Shown piece by piece: positions 1 to 14,400 of a DNA stretch of 64,000 bases. Position numbers and translations under genes: made by a program. Under the pieces are notes generated by a model. That model saw only the letters and a program-made list of their open reading frames with translations, ran no database searches and was not told where the DNA came from. Position 1 is the first letter of the stretch. Each line of letters starts with the position of its first letter. The stretch lies in contig VZRZ01003090.1 of assembly GCA_013398175.1 (NCBI GenBank), positions 222,292-286,291 on the forward strand. The letters are read 5' to 3'. Source of the DNA: Climacteris rufus. Taxonomy: Eukaryota; Chordata; Aves; Passeriformes; Climacteridae.

Positions 1-3000
1 ACTAAGACTGTGCCATCATTTCAAATTCAAAGTAAATGCAAAAATAGCACCTTGACAATGTGTTCACTTGGTTTGAAATCTACATATGGGTCAGAGCCAC
101 AGATGGGGGAATTTGTTTAGCTTCAGTGACCCATTTCCAAGACATAACTGCCTGGCCTGCAGTGCAGCATTAGATACATTAATATTAGCCCTAGAAGTGC
201 TTCATGATACCTTTAGGGTTCCCTTTTAAAGGGTCAACAGGTCCTATGCATACACAGCCTCCCACATCAAGGAGGATGCGAAGACCCAGGACTAGGAATA
301 AGCCAACCCAGGGGTGTAATGAAACACACATGCAAAATTACTTCTGCTGACTTGCCACACCATGATTTGCTTTCCCTCTTCTCCCCTCCAAAAAAAGCGC
401 AAAAAACCCCAACGCCCAAACAGGTTACTACCTCCCTACTGCAAGTCAGAACAGTGCTTGCAGCCAAAGCAACATACCCTAAAAAGCTGGTGTCTCGCTA
501 ACTAAAAGGCTGGATAAGTTTCCCCAGACCTTCTGATGTTCTGCAAGTTCAAGAGCTTTTCAAAGTAAGTGCTCTTGACACAGGGCATTCTGCTCTCCTC
601 TTCACTCATGACCCAGGCAAGGCAGCATATTTTATATAAGGAAGCAATTCTAGTAAACCAGGGGTCTGCATGCAGCGTGTGGTGTCAGCCAAGCCAGCCC
701 TGCACCCTGGGGCTTGACAAGTCTGGTATGTTCAACAGCAGCCCCAAGTACTCAGCTATGATGCATCCTTGCACTATTCTTCCAGGGCACCTGAAAAAGC
801 TTACCTCTTTGTCTTTGCCACCCATAGGGATGAGTTTCTGGATGTCAGGCCTGGAAGCAGTCCAAATTCAAAAGCTCCGATGCAGCACTTCCCAGTTTTT
901 GCACAGCTTTACTTAAGAGCAGATCCATCCTTTGAAAAGAAAGAGACGTCCATCAAACAGGCGACTAAGCCTATTAGTTTGCTGTAATGTGGATCTAAAA
1001 TACAACAAATCTGGGGACAGGTTGCCTGTCTCGATCTCTTTGATCTGTATTACTGTAGAAGCACATATACACCACTTCAGATAGCAATGGAGACAGCAGA
1101 TTTTATTGCTGTTGTTATTATTTTGCTGCTTACAAAGCTGTGAGGTTCAGGCAGCTCACAGGTGGCCTAAGGACAAATGGAAAGACCATAAAGTTGCCAT
1201 CATCTTCCGGAAGCAGGAACCATAAAACCCGAATGTTTATGAGATGATGGCAACTGGAACAAACTTAAGGATCGGAGTTTGAATCCTCCAACTTGTGCTG
1301 AATACAACCCACAACATTTAGAGTGTCTTATTTGACACCACACAGGTAGTCCTTCACTGCTGAGCTATCCTAACCATGACCCACTCTGTTCTGGCCCACA
1401 CTCTTCTGCCCTGCTTCCCAAGCTCTCAAGACTTTTTCTTCTCGCCTCGCAGATGGAAAACTAAACCCACTGACCTGGTAGAGCAGCAGACCACCACCTG
1501 TGCAATCACATGTCTGTCAGTGGATCCATCAGCAAGCTGAAAAAACAATCCCAGCTTTCTGTATGCCTTTCAGAGGCAGTCCCTGCACAGCTTCTCTTGT
1601 ACCCACATAACATCACTTGTCTGCATTCTCCCCAGTGGAGTCCAGTCTGGACGCACACCCCACAAGCCATGCTGACTTGCAGCTAGCAAAACTCCAGGAC
1701 TATCCCATTATTACACTTTCCCATTACCAGTCCATTACCACTTTGAGATCTTCCAGATATCAACCCTGCAGTTCCCAGAGCAGTTAGATGGAGGCTGGGA
1801 TAATTTGGAAAAGCTCTCCCTGAAGCACCCTGCAAGCCCTTGCAGCAGCATCCCTGTTCCAGGCAGCAGAGGCTGAGCAGACATCTCGTTTGCACGTCTG
1901 CATCCCACAGAAATGTGCTGCCTACTGATTTGTGGCTGGGGAAGTTGTTTCAAAAGAAAGCTTGAGCAAAGGGCTGGAAGAAATCTCCCTGGACAGAGCC
2001 AAGCACGCAGCACAGAGTTTTACTGGTGGGCCGGCCTGGTTCCCGTGGCTGCCACTGCCTGCCACTGGTTTGAACCATCACCACCGCGGTGCATGGTCAC
2101 ACCAAGGCCCCTTGTCATGAGCACCACTCCACAGCCAAGGTGACCAGGGCTGATCCAGAAAGGTATCACGGAGGGGGGAGGGAAAGGAGATGCAAAGACA
2201 GATGTGCCAAAGAGCACAGAGGGAGCTGTGGTTAGGGGAGGAATGTGGCCCAGCTCAACTAAGAGGACCAATGTTAATCACAGCCAATTTCTCCAGCACA
2301 AAGCAGGCCTTGGAAACATTGTAATTCCCTCTATCTTTTATGGCATGGCAGTTTGATGTGAGGCTGCCATTATGTCTGACACATGAGGGAATATGTGGAA
2401 AAAAACCCACACCACACAGACATACCCCAAACCAAAACTGCATTTCCTTATACAACCAGCATTCAAGGATGCAGTATTTCATAAAATAAAATAAGCTGAG
2501 GCACCACACACACTGTGATGGTTCCTACTTCACACAGGAGAGACACAGTACAGGAAGATCCTGCATGCAGGCTCCAGGAATAAGCAGCTGGATGCCTCGC
2601 AAAAGGACTGGTCTTATCAAACACTTCCCAATATTTTGAGTCTGGAGAACATACACTGAAACCCACAAATAACTTTTCATGGATCTGATATTCATGTTTT
2701 GTACTTCTTATAATATTTTTCTATGACATGTTTTCTGAATTAATATGGCACTTTGCTGATATGGGCTAAAAGGATTTTACTCCAAGAAAACCAATGAGAC
2801 AGTGTGATGTGTACCAAATATTCTTCAAGACGGGGAAATGTGCAAGCATGTTTGGTTTCTCCACAACATGCTTAAAGAAAAACCCAACCAGGTGGCAGTT
2901 TGCAGGAAAAGCTAATTGCCTTTACTAGGATAATTGAAAGAGCTGGAAGAAAGATACCCATTCTCAGGGTGCCCCCTCAGACCTTGGAAATATGCACATT

Positions 3001-6000
3001 TAGAATTATTTTCAAATAAAAAAGGCTATTCCTCATCAAAATAGCCCAATGTGAAACTGTAATCCTGCCATTTCAGAATAACAGAGAAGCCTCATTGCTT
3101 TCCTGAACTCAGAAGCTGTTCTGCAGTAGCCACAAGCAACTATAGCTTGTTCCACAGCGAGTAGAACTAGCAAAACTACCATCTGACTTCTGGCAAAGAC
3201 AGCTTCTACTGGAGACTGAATTATTTTTGCCTTCCCCTGTAACTGGGGAAACAAGAATTTAAAAAAAAAAGTTAGAAAAAGGAAATCAGGAGGGGCTACT
3301 GCTAAGTTCCAAAGCTGCAGCTGAGCCTATCCTGCCATGGCTTAAGCAAAGAGAGTTGTTGCTTGCCTCTGGCCAACAGCATTTTTGGTAAGTGAGGGAA
3401 GCCCAGTCGTGTTGCTCCTGACCTTTGCAGTTTCACAGCAAGCAGCCATTCCCGTGAATATCAGTGCTGCAGAGCCACACGAAACTTCAGCCCTGTGCTT
3501 GGCCAGGGAACACACAGTCCGTGCCGCTGCCTTCCCTCCCTCCACAGCACCCGCTGGCTCGGGAAGCAGCCCTCTGGGAAGGTGGCTGGAGCTCTCCCCA
3601 GTGTGGGGGCAGAAACAAGGAGATGGGGAGAGGACACAATGAGGAAGAATAAAGAAGCCAAGAGAACAGCAGTCCCTCTTGTCTCCCTACTTGAAATGCT
3701 CTGTCCCATCTCCCTGTCAATAGGGGGAATCGGTGGGAAGGGGGTAACAATGCCCAGGGCTGCCCCCACCCATCACATTCTCAGCATTACCAGTTCCCCC
3801 CACTCCCAGACCAGCAGCACAGGTACATTTCCGCTGTTCCAGCCTCTCTCAGCTCAACTGACTTTTTTTCAGTTGTTCCAGAGCCCAGTTTGAAGAAATG
3901 AGTAAATCCCGACATGCAAAGGCCATCAGTGGTCCCTGTGATGGCCATGGCTTCTTATCAAAACCATCTCATTGAGCCCGAAAGGAATTCAAAGCAGCAG
4001 GTAACTCTGAGAAATGAGCAGTGTCTGCAGCTAAAACTGGTTCAGTATCCTAACCAGAACTATGCTGTTAGAGAAGACTCCTGGGTGATTAACCAACAGA
4101 ACCATGGGGGACAGGGGAGAGACCCTGCCTTGGCTCATCAGAGGGTTCAGCTTCAAAAGACGTGAGGGGCCATTATGCAGCACCGGTTACTGCGCCTTCA
4201 GAGGAAAGGGCAAGGGTCAGAAAGCACAAATGCACCACAACACTCAGTTTTAGAGTGGGGATTTCCTAACACACAAAATAAAGAAACTAGTCCTGACAGT
4301 CAAAAGTAAAAAGAATAAAAGGAAAATTAAGTCATGAAAGGTTATTTAGGAAATCTTAAAGTGACAGAGCGTGCAGACCTCCCACAAATGATGGCACAGA
4401 GATGCTGGCTGGCTAAGAGGATGGGCTTGGGGGACAACACAGGTCAAACCACAGGTATTGGGTGTAGGTGTAACAGCTTGCAAGGGCCTCTGCTGTTGAT
4501 CAGAGACATCAAACACACACATACACTACAAAACCACAGTCCCTGTCCAAATCTCCACAACCTCAACAATCCTTCAGAAGATGAAAAGATAATCCTGGAG
4601 GAGCCAATATAAAGGAATATAAATTACTGATGGTAGGGAACAAATTTATATGAGGATGACTGTCATGAAACTGGGACAGTAGGTGGCCAAAATAAACAAA
4701 ACAAAACCCAGAAAAACATATGGCATTTTCACTTTATCAAAAATAGAAAACCTCTGGGGGAATAATTTAGTCGAGTGGGATACCAGCAAGTGGGGACAGA
4801 CACACTGCAGAAAAGCTACACAAGCAAACAGATACTTTTTTCTTGCACAGGATGCTGAGGAGATTCCCCAGTATTCAATGTTGTTTAACCTGAAGGAAAA
4901 AAAAAAGCGGGGTGCTCTATTAGAAGAGATGGGGAAAAGGGACATTCAAGCAAAAAGCCAGCTGGGCATGGTAGACTATACCCAGAGATTTTGAATTTGA
5001 AAAGAATGGTTGAGATGCAATGAGAGGTGCTCTGTCAGTCAAATCGGGTGTACTACCAATTGCCAGAGGGCTGCAAGCGTTAGAAGAAAGTTTTTTTGAC
5101 ATGTGCTGCTAAGGCAGGAGCAGCACAAGACTACCTGATGTGGTAATCCCCAGGCAGAGTTCCCCACCAGGCAGGCGGTACCTGAAGAAGCAACAGATGA
5201 CAGGACACACTTTGTGCTTCCCCAAAGCCTCCATACCAGAAGTCAAAAAGCAAGACATGGTACACAAGCTAAAGAGCCGGCAGCACCCCAGGACCTGTAA
5301 AGCAGATGGGCAGAAGACATGGATCAGTCACACCACAGGGTGAATGGGAGGTGGAAAAGGGGTGGCTGGAGGAAATCAAGGCATTTCAGCCCCTGTACAT
5401 CCAGTCACCTCTCTGCCACCCTCCCAGCCACTGCATCTTTCTCTGGTTCAACTCAGCCACTTTGCAGAGCAGCCCTCCTCACTCCTCAACAGGCTGGTGG
5501 GTACAAGCAGCCCAAAGGCTCCCCCAGCTCTTATGCAAGCAGCTCCCTCTGCCCCGCCCATGCAAACTCACATGTTGACCCAGGTCTCTTTCTAGAATTG
5601 TCTCTCCCTGTCTTCAAGCTGCCGTTATCCACAACACCTCAAGCCCCCGAGGTCTAACCATGCCCCCCAGCAGGCAGCTTACAGCCTCGTGTTACCTAAA
5701 TCTAGACAGCCAACTCAAAACGTGCTGAGCCCCCTCCATCGCTTTCCCAGGGCGAACAGTGACAAAATCACTTCACTCTCTGCAGGACAGAGAAGTCAGA
5801 GGTCATTCAAAATTCGTCAGCAAGAAAGCAGCAGGAGGTCAGGCAAGACACTGTCCTGACACATGCAAAGGCATGCAGGCTTGTAGGAAAACCAACTGGG
5901 TCTGTGTTTTCAAGAGCAATAAATTAAGTGGCGTGGGTGACCAATGAGCCGAGTAACAGTGCTGAGGGTTCATTAAGGAGAGCTCCAGCTCCGAATACAA

Positions 6001-9000
6001 AAGCAGTCATTAAAGACCAAGAAGCAAGCAGGAGAGGGAGGGTGCAAAATGGATGGGTGAGAATGTAACAGTAATGTCACCACCTGAGATAATACAGTCA
6101 GTTCTACTCAGCTGAAATAAAAACAGACAGAGCTGAAACAAAGAGGATGGGCCTAAAGATGGGTGATAAAAAGCAACACGTAAGTGTACAGAGAGAGACT
6201 GGAGAAACGTCATGCTCAGTTTAGAGAGCAGATATATATACAAGGTGATGCCAGAGAAAGATACAGTACAATCAGGATGTTCTTTTTGTGTTCTTTCATA
6301 AAACTAGATGAGAGGAAGTTCAAAGGTGACCAAGACTGAAAAGTAACTAATTTAAAAACTCATAAAAGGAAAAACTCCAATCATACAGGCATTAAACACT
6401 GCTTCTGGGGAAAGTGAGAGAGCTGATCTGAGGAGTCTCATTTCTCTTCTTTCTCAAGTGTCTTTGCTTTGTTTCTGTGCAGCACCCATCATGTTATGCC
6501 TTAGCAGACCTTAGGCAGAGGAATACAGCAGCAAAGGGTTGGGTTTTTTAGCAATGCCTTTTTAAGGCACCTCTCAACCATTCAAATCTGACATAACACT
6601 AAGGGGAGCCCAGCAAAAGGCATAAATGCTCTTTAGTTGTGCAAGACTGAAATAGTAAACAAGGGTATATAAAGTCAATATGAGGAATCAACTATGGACC
6701 TGATGCAGAGTTAAAATAGCTCTGCCCATCTTTAACTCATTCTTTAATGACTAAAAAGAACAGCACCTCTTCTTTCGATGTACTGACTTGAATATCAGTG
6801 TGCATTCTACACAAGTGACAGATTTCATTGTTTACTGCTAAAGCAGTAAATGTTTCTCCGGCTCTGACTTCCCTCCCTCCACACCACAAAATCTCACCAG
6901 AAAACAAGGAAGAACTAAAATATGAATGAAGAACAGCATTGTTGGTCTGTCAAAAAGCATAACCAGACTGTGCTCATCACCGCTAGTGTGCCAACTCAGA
7001 CAAACCTACACCCTTAGCTTCAGCAAGGCACCTTCAGGAGAATGTGCAGAAGCCCAGCTACACAGTTCAGATTGCAGATCTCTGGCATTTTTCAATTGCT
7101 AACAGACATGCTCATTTTCTTAGCTTTAGGCTAAGTTTGCAAATAAACTTTGCTACTGAGGAAGCAAAAAAGTAGATCCAAAGTGTTTCCGAACTGCAGA
7201 ATCACATACACACAAAAAACTCCCTTGCTGCACGAGTCACAATCTGAAGTCAAAAAAATTTTCTTCAGCATTTGGAAGGAGTGAGGGGAAGGACAAAAAC
7301 CCTCTGCAACAAAGGCAACTGAATGCTGCCAGCTTAACCCAATTTTGCCAGCCACTGCTGCAGTATAAAGCTAAAGCAGCCTATCTGCAAACTTGATAGT
7401 GGCATCATTGGACTCTTCCCCTCAACTTTGCATGTGTTTGTGAACAAGCAGAAGCACACAAAGTGCAGGAGGAGCAGGAAGGGAGAAAGCTGAGAGAATG
7501 TGCATTATCAAAATACCTTGAGAGCGGTTCTTGGAAATGTGCAGCCTGCAAGCCTGTATCAGACACTCATTTCCTGTGAAGTGCACACAGGCCTTTTCAT
7601 TTCTCCACCAAAGAGGACAAAACTAAGGGCAGCTCTAAAGTCTCCAAAGACAACATAAACCAGCATTTTGCCATTTTACTAAAACTGAATTTACATTTTT
7701 ACACTATTAAATACCTATTGAACATAAGCATTGATTCCCAGAAGTTTAAAAACTAAGATTTTCTCACTTCTAAATCTTAACTTGAAACCTTGTACTTGGT
7801 CAGGGGAAAGGGGGAGGAAGAATTGAGTCAAGTCACTTTGATCACTCACTAACACAAAGTCACCAAATCCTGCTACATCAAACAGCACACCACCTTTCTT
7901 TTTTTTTTTTTTTTAAGTTTGAGACAGATTTCACCAAAATGCTGAGCTAATAAATACCTTACTGAGGCAGAAAGATGCAGGATATGCACAAAAGCAAACC
8001 AGAAGGGTAGGTCATAATGAAGTGGACTGACAGGATAGAAGGGCGTAAGTTGATATCATATCTGCCTTCTTCCTCTACTTACATGTAATCAAGGATCTAA
8101 TTAATGATGTAGCATTTAGTTGCATTATTTAAAATAAATATGCCTCCTAATGACACACACACTTAACACCTTTACTCAGTATCACCCCTGTATGGCATAC
8201 TCAGCTCTTGCACCATCCACATTTTCATCTACATACATACATGTGCCCACCTTTCCCATCTTGCCAACTTTTGGCAAGCACCACTAGCTGAGGTCTGCAG
8301 CAGCCTGGAGGAACAGCTCAGGAACACACCACCTCCCCACAGCTTTTATTAATCTAACCACAGTATCAACCCGACCCAAATGATGTCATATTTAAGTATT
8401 GGCACTATCTCTTTATTGCTGACCAAACAAAGGTTGGAGAAATCAGGACAGAGAAGCCTGTGGGTGGTAGGGGGACATGGGGGTGGCCGGGGGACATGGG
8501 GGTGGCCAGGAGCTGCAGGGAAAGCAATAGAGAAAAGAGCGAAATGTACCCTGTGGGGACAGAGAAAAAGAGAAACAAGGGAAAAAACACAGCTCCAAAG
8601 GCACATTTTCTCCTTTGTTTCTCAGCAATGCAACCACAGCATTAGTGACAGCAATTAAGAATTTACACCACCCAACCCCAGCTCTATCCTTGCGCAAACC
8701 GACCACCAACTTCACAGAAATCCCAGCTGGACTGAGGAGGGTGAGAGGCACTGGCTGCATGTTTGAAGCTGTCATCTGGAAACTGGATTTGACCCTCCCT
8801 GAGCAGGCACAGAGGGGACAAAGACAAACACCTGAGAGAGGATCTGAAGAAGCTCAGCCTCTCCCCAGCGCTCCTCTATGCCTGTTTTTGGGGACCCCAG
8901 CACAGTATACCTGTGCCTTCCAATAGAATCTTACAAAAAACCCCTATTTTGCCTCTCAACCGCACTAAAGTAAATGATAAGCAAACCAAGTTATTGAAGG

Positions 9001-10379
9001 ACATACAACATACTAAGCCATAACAAGGAGCACAGAAATAAGAAAGGCCCAGATCCCAGCCTAACTCAGGAAAAGATGGAAATCTGTGTGGGAGGTTGGT
9101 ATCCCAGTAATCCTGCGGGTTTGTGCCCGAGAGTCTTCCCCTCTGGAGTGAACAAGAATCCATACTTCAACAACTATGTTTTAAATCACATACCCAGCAG
9201 AATTGCTCATGAACACAGAAACAAAGCTTGGCTTCATCAGCAGCAACTGGCCACATTTCGTAGTAACTTGATTCAACCAAGAGCAACATTATGTGATAAT
9301 ACAGCCTCAGTCTCACAAACTTCTGTGCATGTGCATAATTTTTAAGCACATGACCATTGCCCTGCTGTGACTGAATGGGTCATTTGACATTCACACAGCA
9401 TCTGAACTGCAGTTGCAATTGTTTGGAGAAAGAAGATATGCCTGCATACCTTCCTAAGGGTACAGTCAATAGAGAATGAAACATCAGGAAACTAGTTATT
9501 TCTGATTCCACCTCATTTTACAGAGTTGAGTGTGGTCAACATGTGACTGGGTTTTTCATTTAAGTTCTCTGAGAGCTGCAAGGACTAGAACTAGCAAATG
9601 GCACTGTCTGGACCACATAGTCCTAAATAGCAGCTTGCTAACAATACTCTTTACCCTCAACTTTCCAGAACAATGGTGAAGCCACATCCCCCTTCTCCAT
9701 CATGCAGAAGAAAAAAGCCAGGGACATTAATTTAACCTTCTTGAGTTCCTCTCAGTTACGTCTGGGGTTCATCCAGATCCTGTTTCCAAGCTTCTACTAA
9801 GCAGGAAAGAATATACACTTAAACTAAATTTTTAGAAAAGGGGGAAAAAAAAAGATCCTAAGAGTAGCATGAGCTGAGGTTTTACATGGTAACCATTCCA
9901 AAATTCTCAGTAAGAGCCCAGTGTTTGTGGGAAAAAGTGAGTAGCGGATCCTGCATGGCTGCAAGCACCATGACTCAGATTGCATAAAGAAGGAGGATTT
10001 AGAGATAACCTTTGAGATGAAGCTTTTCATGGGTGCGCAGCACTGATCTTGGGAGAAACGGCAGGTGTGAGGCTGCGTTCTGACTGTGCCAGGGCTGGAG
10101 GATGGCGAGTTCCTCTGCCTTTCAAGGCAACCCCAACGGGCACATATGCCCCTGGTTCACAGCCACCCCGCTTCCCTGTAACGCCTTCGGTTCTGGCAGG
10201 CAGCTCGCTTTTCCAGCTAAGTGTAACACCCTGAGCACCGCTTCTCCGGTGGTTTAAGTGAAAGGAAAAAAGTGGCATGAAGACCAAGTTACCCGGACCT
10301 GTGCGGCTGCTTCCCAACAGAACCATCTAAGACATTACATAATTTGCAGGTTTCACTTTAAAAGAAGCATCTCCCTGCC
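1..10379. other. Non-coding stretch, possible first intron of a leftward gene
   Basis: I see no exon-like reading frame with flanking splice sites on either strand. Open frames here are short and of low quality. The sequence is AT-rich with poly-A and poly-T runs (for example near 7,899-7,915) and a 19-bp G-rich near-duplication at about 8,471-8,508. The only structured element I found is a hairpin-forming inverted repeat at 1,193-1,254. If the minus-strand splice donor at 10,719 is real, this stretch is intron of a gene continuing left of the window. Confidence 0.5.
1193..1254. repeat. 13-bp perfect inverted repeat (hairpin)
   Basis: GTTGCCATCATCT at 1,193-1,205 is the exact reverse complement of AGATGATGGCAAC at 1,242-1,254, leaving a 36-nt loop. 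The transcript of either strand could fold into a stem-loop. It could be a MITE-like remnant, a small hairpin RNA or chance. No target-site duplication was evident. Confidence 0.5.
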
Positions 10380-11400
10380 CTGATGCTGTGGAGAACACCT
10401 TGAGGACAAGACAATCCCCATGGAGCCTCCCAGCCTACTCCCAGCAACCGACCCCCACCCCAGCAAGGCACATGGCTACATTCAGGGCCGGTATCCCAAA
10501 TCTCCCCCAAGCCCCTCGGGAAAAGCACCCCCAGCCCCCAAACGCTCTCTCTTCCCACCCAAGAACAGCCCCAACGCCGCCAGCAGCCGAACCAGCGGGG
10601 GCCGCACCCCCTCGTAAGCCAAGGGGGGACCGGAGCAGACAGGCAGACGGACAGACAGACAAACTCCTCGCAGCCCGCCCCCCAAAGAGGCCGCTTCCAG
10701 TTAACGAGCACAACTTACTCTCGGCACCTCGGGGGCCACGGGCGGGCGGCGCTGCCTCCGGTGCGAGCGAGCGCTCAGTGCCGGGGCGACAGCGGCGCTN
10801 NNNNNNNNNNNNNNNNNNNNNNNNNNNNNNNNNNNNNNNNNNNNNNNNNNNNNNNNNNNNNNNNNNNNNNNNNNNNNNNNNNNNNNNNNNNNNNNNNNNN
10901 NNNNNNNNNNNNNNNNNNNNNNNNNNNAGGGGAGAGGTAGGAGGGGAGGAAACCCCCCAAGTGTTTCTTTTCCGAGGAAGGAGCCACGGGGGAGGGGAAG
11001 GGGAGGGGTTTCTCCCTCTACCACAACCCCGTCTTTCTACGGCGTGGCTCTTGCAAGGGGGGGAAAAAAGTAAAGAAGAAAAAAGTTTAGTTTTCTTTTT
11101 AAAAGAAAAGTTGGACGGACGGGGGGAGAGAGAGCAAAAAAGTCAAGAAAAAAAAAAGATGCTGTGAAAGCCCCTCCGCTGCAGCCTGGCACAGGAACGC
11201 CACCGGGACGGCACCGCAGCATCCGCCAGCCCCGGGACCCGCCGGAGCCACGTGTCGTCCCGGGGAGGCGGCGGCCGGTCCGGGCTCCTGCCCTTCCTCC
11301 CACTCCCCATCAGCTGCCCGGCAGCGCGGGCTGGGGCATCGGAGCAAGCACCGGGGAAGGGGCAATGTCCAGGGCCGAGGGGTGACGCACAGGGCTCTTA
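10380..11400. promoter_or_regulatory. CpG island, probable promoter of a leftward gene
   Basis: Base composition changes abruptly to GC- and CpG-rich around a 128-nt assembly gap, with C-rich and G-rich runs on both sides. This is the usual form of a constitutive vertebrate promoter. On the minus strand GCCGAGA|GTAAGTTG around 10,719 is a near-consensus 5' splice site, which suggests a non-coding first exon ending at 10,719 and a gene running toward position 1. In humans the next large gene beyond this cluster is TCF20, transcribed away from it with a long first intron. That assignment is inference from remembered synteny. Confidence 0.5.
10800..10927. other. Assembly gap (128 N) in the CpG island
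   Basis: There is an unbroken run of N, and GC-rich sequence on both sides suggests sequencing drop-out. Any reading frame drawn across it is meaningless. The transcription start of the putative leftward gene may be inside it. Confidence 0.98.
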
Positions 11401-14400
11401 AAAGGAGCGGAGAACAGGGAGCCTACCCCGACCTTCTCTGCCATAGTTCTCCCAGCTCCTTTCGGGCACTGCAGGAGCCCCCAGAAGGGCACCGGGCCCG
11501 CTGGAAGCACAGCGTGTGCGGCATTGTAACACGCACTTAAGGAAGTGTGCCCAAAAACGCACGCTGTTGCCTTGGTGGGTCAAATTAAAATACTGGAAAT
11601 TACGGAAAAAAGGACAAATGCAGAAAAATGTCGTGATATAAAATAGAAATAGTGCACCGCATGTGGCATACTGTAAGCATGTTGCTGCGCAGAGAGAATA
11701 GATGTAATAGGAGAAAAGAGAAACTTTGGAATTCCGTACAAATCTCACAGTTTAAAGGCCTAGCCTGCAATGAGGCTATGATTTGATCATTTCATCAGAG
11801 CTCTCACTCACCTATATACTTTGTCTAGAAGCTGCCGAGCCTGCTGCGCACATTCCCTGGTGTGTGCATGCCAGGTGAATTGCCCTGTTGAGAAACCTTT
11901 ATGCAGACCCCAAAGGCAGACATGTTCTGGCTGCTCTGTACCAGCCTACTGATTCAAAGCAGCTGGAATTTCAGCTTGAGCAGCAGACTAAAAGCTTTAC
12001 AGCTGGTTGGCATTGCTAGGGAGCATACAGCAGTCAGAAACACACCACTGAATCTCATCCTCAGCCTTGCCAGAAGTTCCACTGAGTGTTGACACATCAG
12101 TTCTTGTTTTTTCTTTCAACTAAGTATGAAGATGTTGCTGACCACAAAAGAATTTCTGAACTTCCATAAGAATCTGGGCAAAGCACTTCATTCTTTTTCA
12201 GAGAGGCTTCAGTGGGAGGACCTGCCGCTGGAGCTCTAAATCACAGCAGGGATGAAGTGCTCATCTGTTCCATTTTTGGTTTTTAAGTAGGCTTGTCACA
12301 CTTTTCTTTGTATTTTTCGATGGCAGCTTCAAAAATATCCTGTGGTTTGCTTTACAGTTGCCTAGTAGGGTGTTCGTTTCCCTCTGTGGATATTTATAGC
12401 ATTTATTGGGTGACTTCATAGACTCTACGAGCCACCTTGCCTTAACATGAAATGGTCTGGTCTAATTCTACCTTTTATTCTTCCTCTTCATCTTTGCCTG
12501 TGAAAAGTTAGCATCCACCCTCACTGCTCTGAGACTGTGTGTGGCTGATGCTCGTATTTCTCTCATTGACCTTGCAGCAGTTCCAGCTGAAGTGTATTGC
12601 AGCAATCCTCTTCAGCCATAAAAGCTGGTGAGACATGTCACAATGACAGCATTGACCACAATTTTCCAAAGCTCAGATTTGACCCACAGGGCCCAAAATG
12701 TGTTCAGGATCAAGGCACCTCTGAGGTGGCTTCATTATAGGTGGAAAACACAAGGATGCTGAAATAGCTTGTGTCCTGTGACATGACGGAGGAGATGGCA
12801 ACCAAAGCATGCACAAGCACAGGCTTCACTAGTGCTGCATTTCTTTCCTGCAAGCCTGAACCCAAGTCTGGATGTGTTTAAGGTGAAAAACAAATCCTGT
12901 CTTTGTGTGACTTTTCTTAAGGAACAAAGTACACAAGTAAATTCCCTAGAACCAAGAGACTTCCCAAGCTCTCACCACTGGATTGATGATTTTTTTTCCC
13001 AACTGCTTTCAGTGCAAGGATACCTGCCTGAAAGACTTTGTGTAATGACAATGAGGATACAAGCAGGCAAATTTGAACACTGCCCAGTGGTGCATCTCTG
13101 GAGAAAGCTGGATCCATCCTAAAGACAGAGTCCTGACAGCGTGTCAAGGAATAGCTCCCAAGAAGGTGCCAGGATTTGTTCTTAGGATTTACAGGTTTTA
13201 TTCTGCCCCTCATTTTTTCCTCTGCCTATGGATACATATACCTTCACTACTAAAACTTTAAAACACATTAGACATGAAAGCATTAATTGATAGAGCTGCT
13301 GACAGAACAAACCATTTCCAGAGAGTTTTGTCTGAAGTCCCACTGCTGAGAGCAGTAGGTCTGAGTTCATTCTACCTTTGGATCATAGTTCTACTTCGTG
13401 GTGTTTCTCTGTTTACTCTTCAGCAACCCCTGAGTCGTTGGTAAGTTACAAGATGTTGATATCCAGCAGTCCAAGAGCCAGTAACATTCTCACAGCTTTG
13501 CTCCTTCTCAGCGTGAAGATTCTTTACAGCTTGCATAAGATAGAAGAAGCCACAATCTGCCTTTTTACTCCTATCAATTTGGGAAGTGTGGGAAGAAGAA
13601 AGGTATTTTGGGGCAGGTCACTGCAAACTACTGAATAAAGATGGTTTTGTGGGAAACCAAAAGGGAAAGGTTACCCCAGAGGAAGGGAGAGGATAATATG
13701 ATGAGGGAAAGAACTGAAGTGGAGGTAATGAAACTCTGAAAATCTGCAGAAGAAAGAAAAAGTGGTACAAAAAACCCAAAAGGAGAACATAGAGGGCACA
13801 GAGGAGGGAAGATGGGTGAACACGTTAGGTATGTCAGTACTGGCTTGCCCTTCATCTAGCAAAATCTGTGAGTGAAAGCTCAGCTGGGCTTGGAGCACCA
13901 ATTCCAGAGGACAGGTGACCAATTACTTTGGATCTCAGTGCCTTATTGGGCCCCCAGCCAGACCCAAACATGCTGTTGGCCACTGTTGTGGACACTGCCT
14001 TTCTGGATGGGATGTGTCTGGGAGATGAAACTGCCCTGACAATGTAGCTGACCAAGTGGCCCAGACATAACGTGGGGGGTTCCTGCCAGGTGGTTAAATG
14101 GGAAAGAAAGGGAGAGAAGAAAGCAAGGGGAAGGCCTGGGTACCCTGGCATGAGAGGTGAGACAGGCAGTGCGTGAGATTTTGCACAGATAGGAGGATGG
14201 AAGGATGCTTGAGGGGTAGGTAGGAAATGACTGCCACCATCTCCTGATGTGCTGCAAGTCCAGACTGCAAATTATACAAAATGTACAACATTTGACTGCA
14301 TTCAATCATTCAATCTTAGATAGTTTTTCCCCTTTGACCTTTCCTCCCCTTTCTAGATGGTCTCTCTCTTAACTTGATAAAAGCCTCCTTTTAGGAGATG

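Noticed and set aside
10388..11167. A 259-codon open frame on the plus strand
   Set aside because: It runs straight through 128 N and CpG-island sequence, is Pro/Arg-rich from base composition, and has no known motif.
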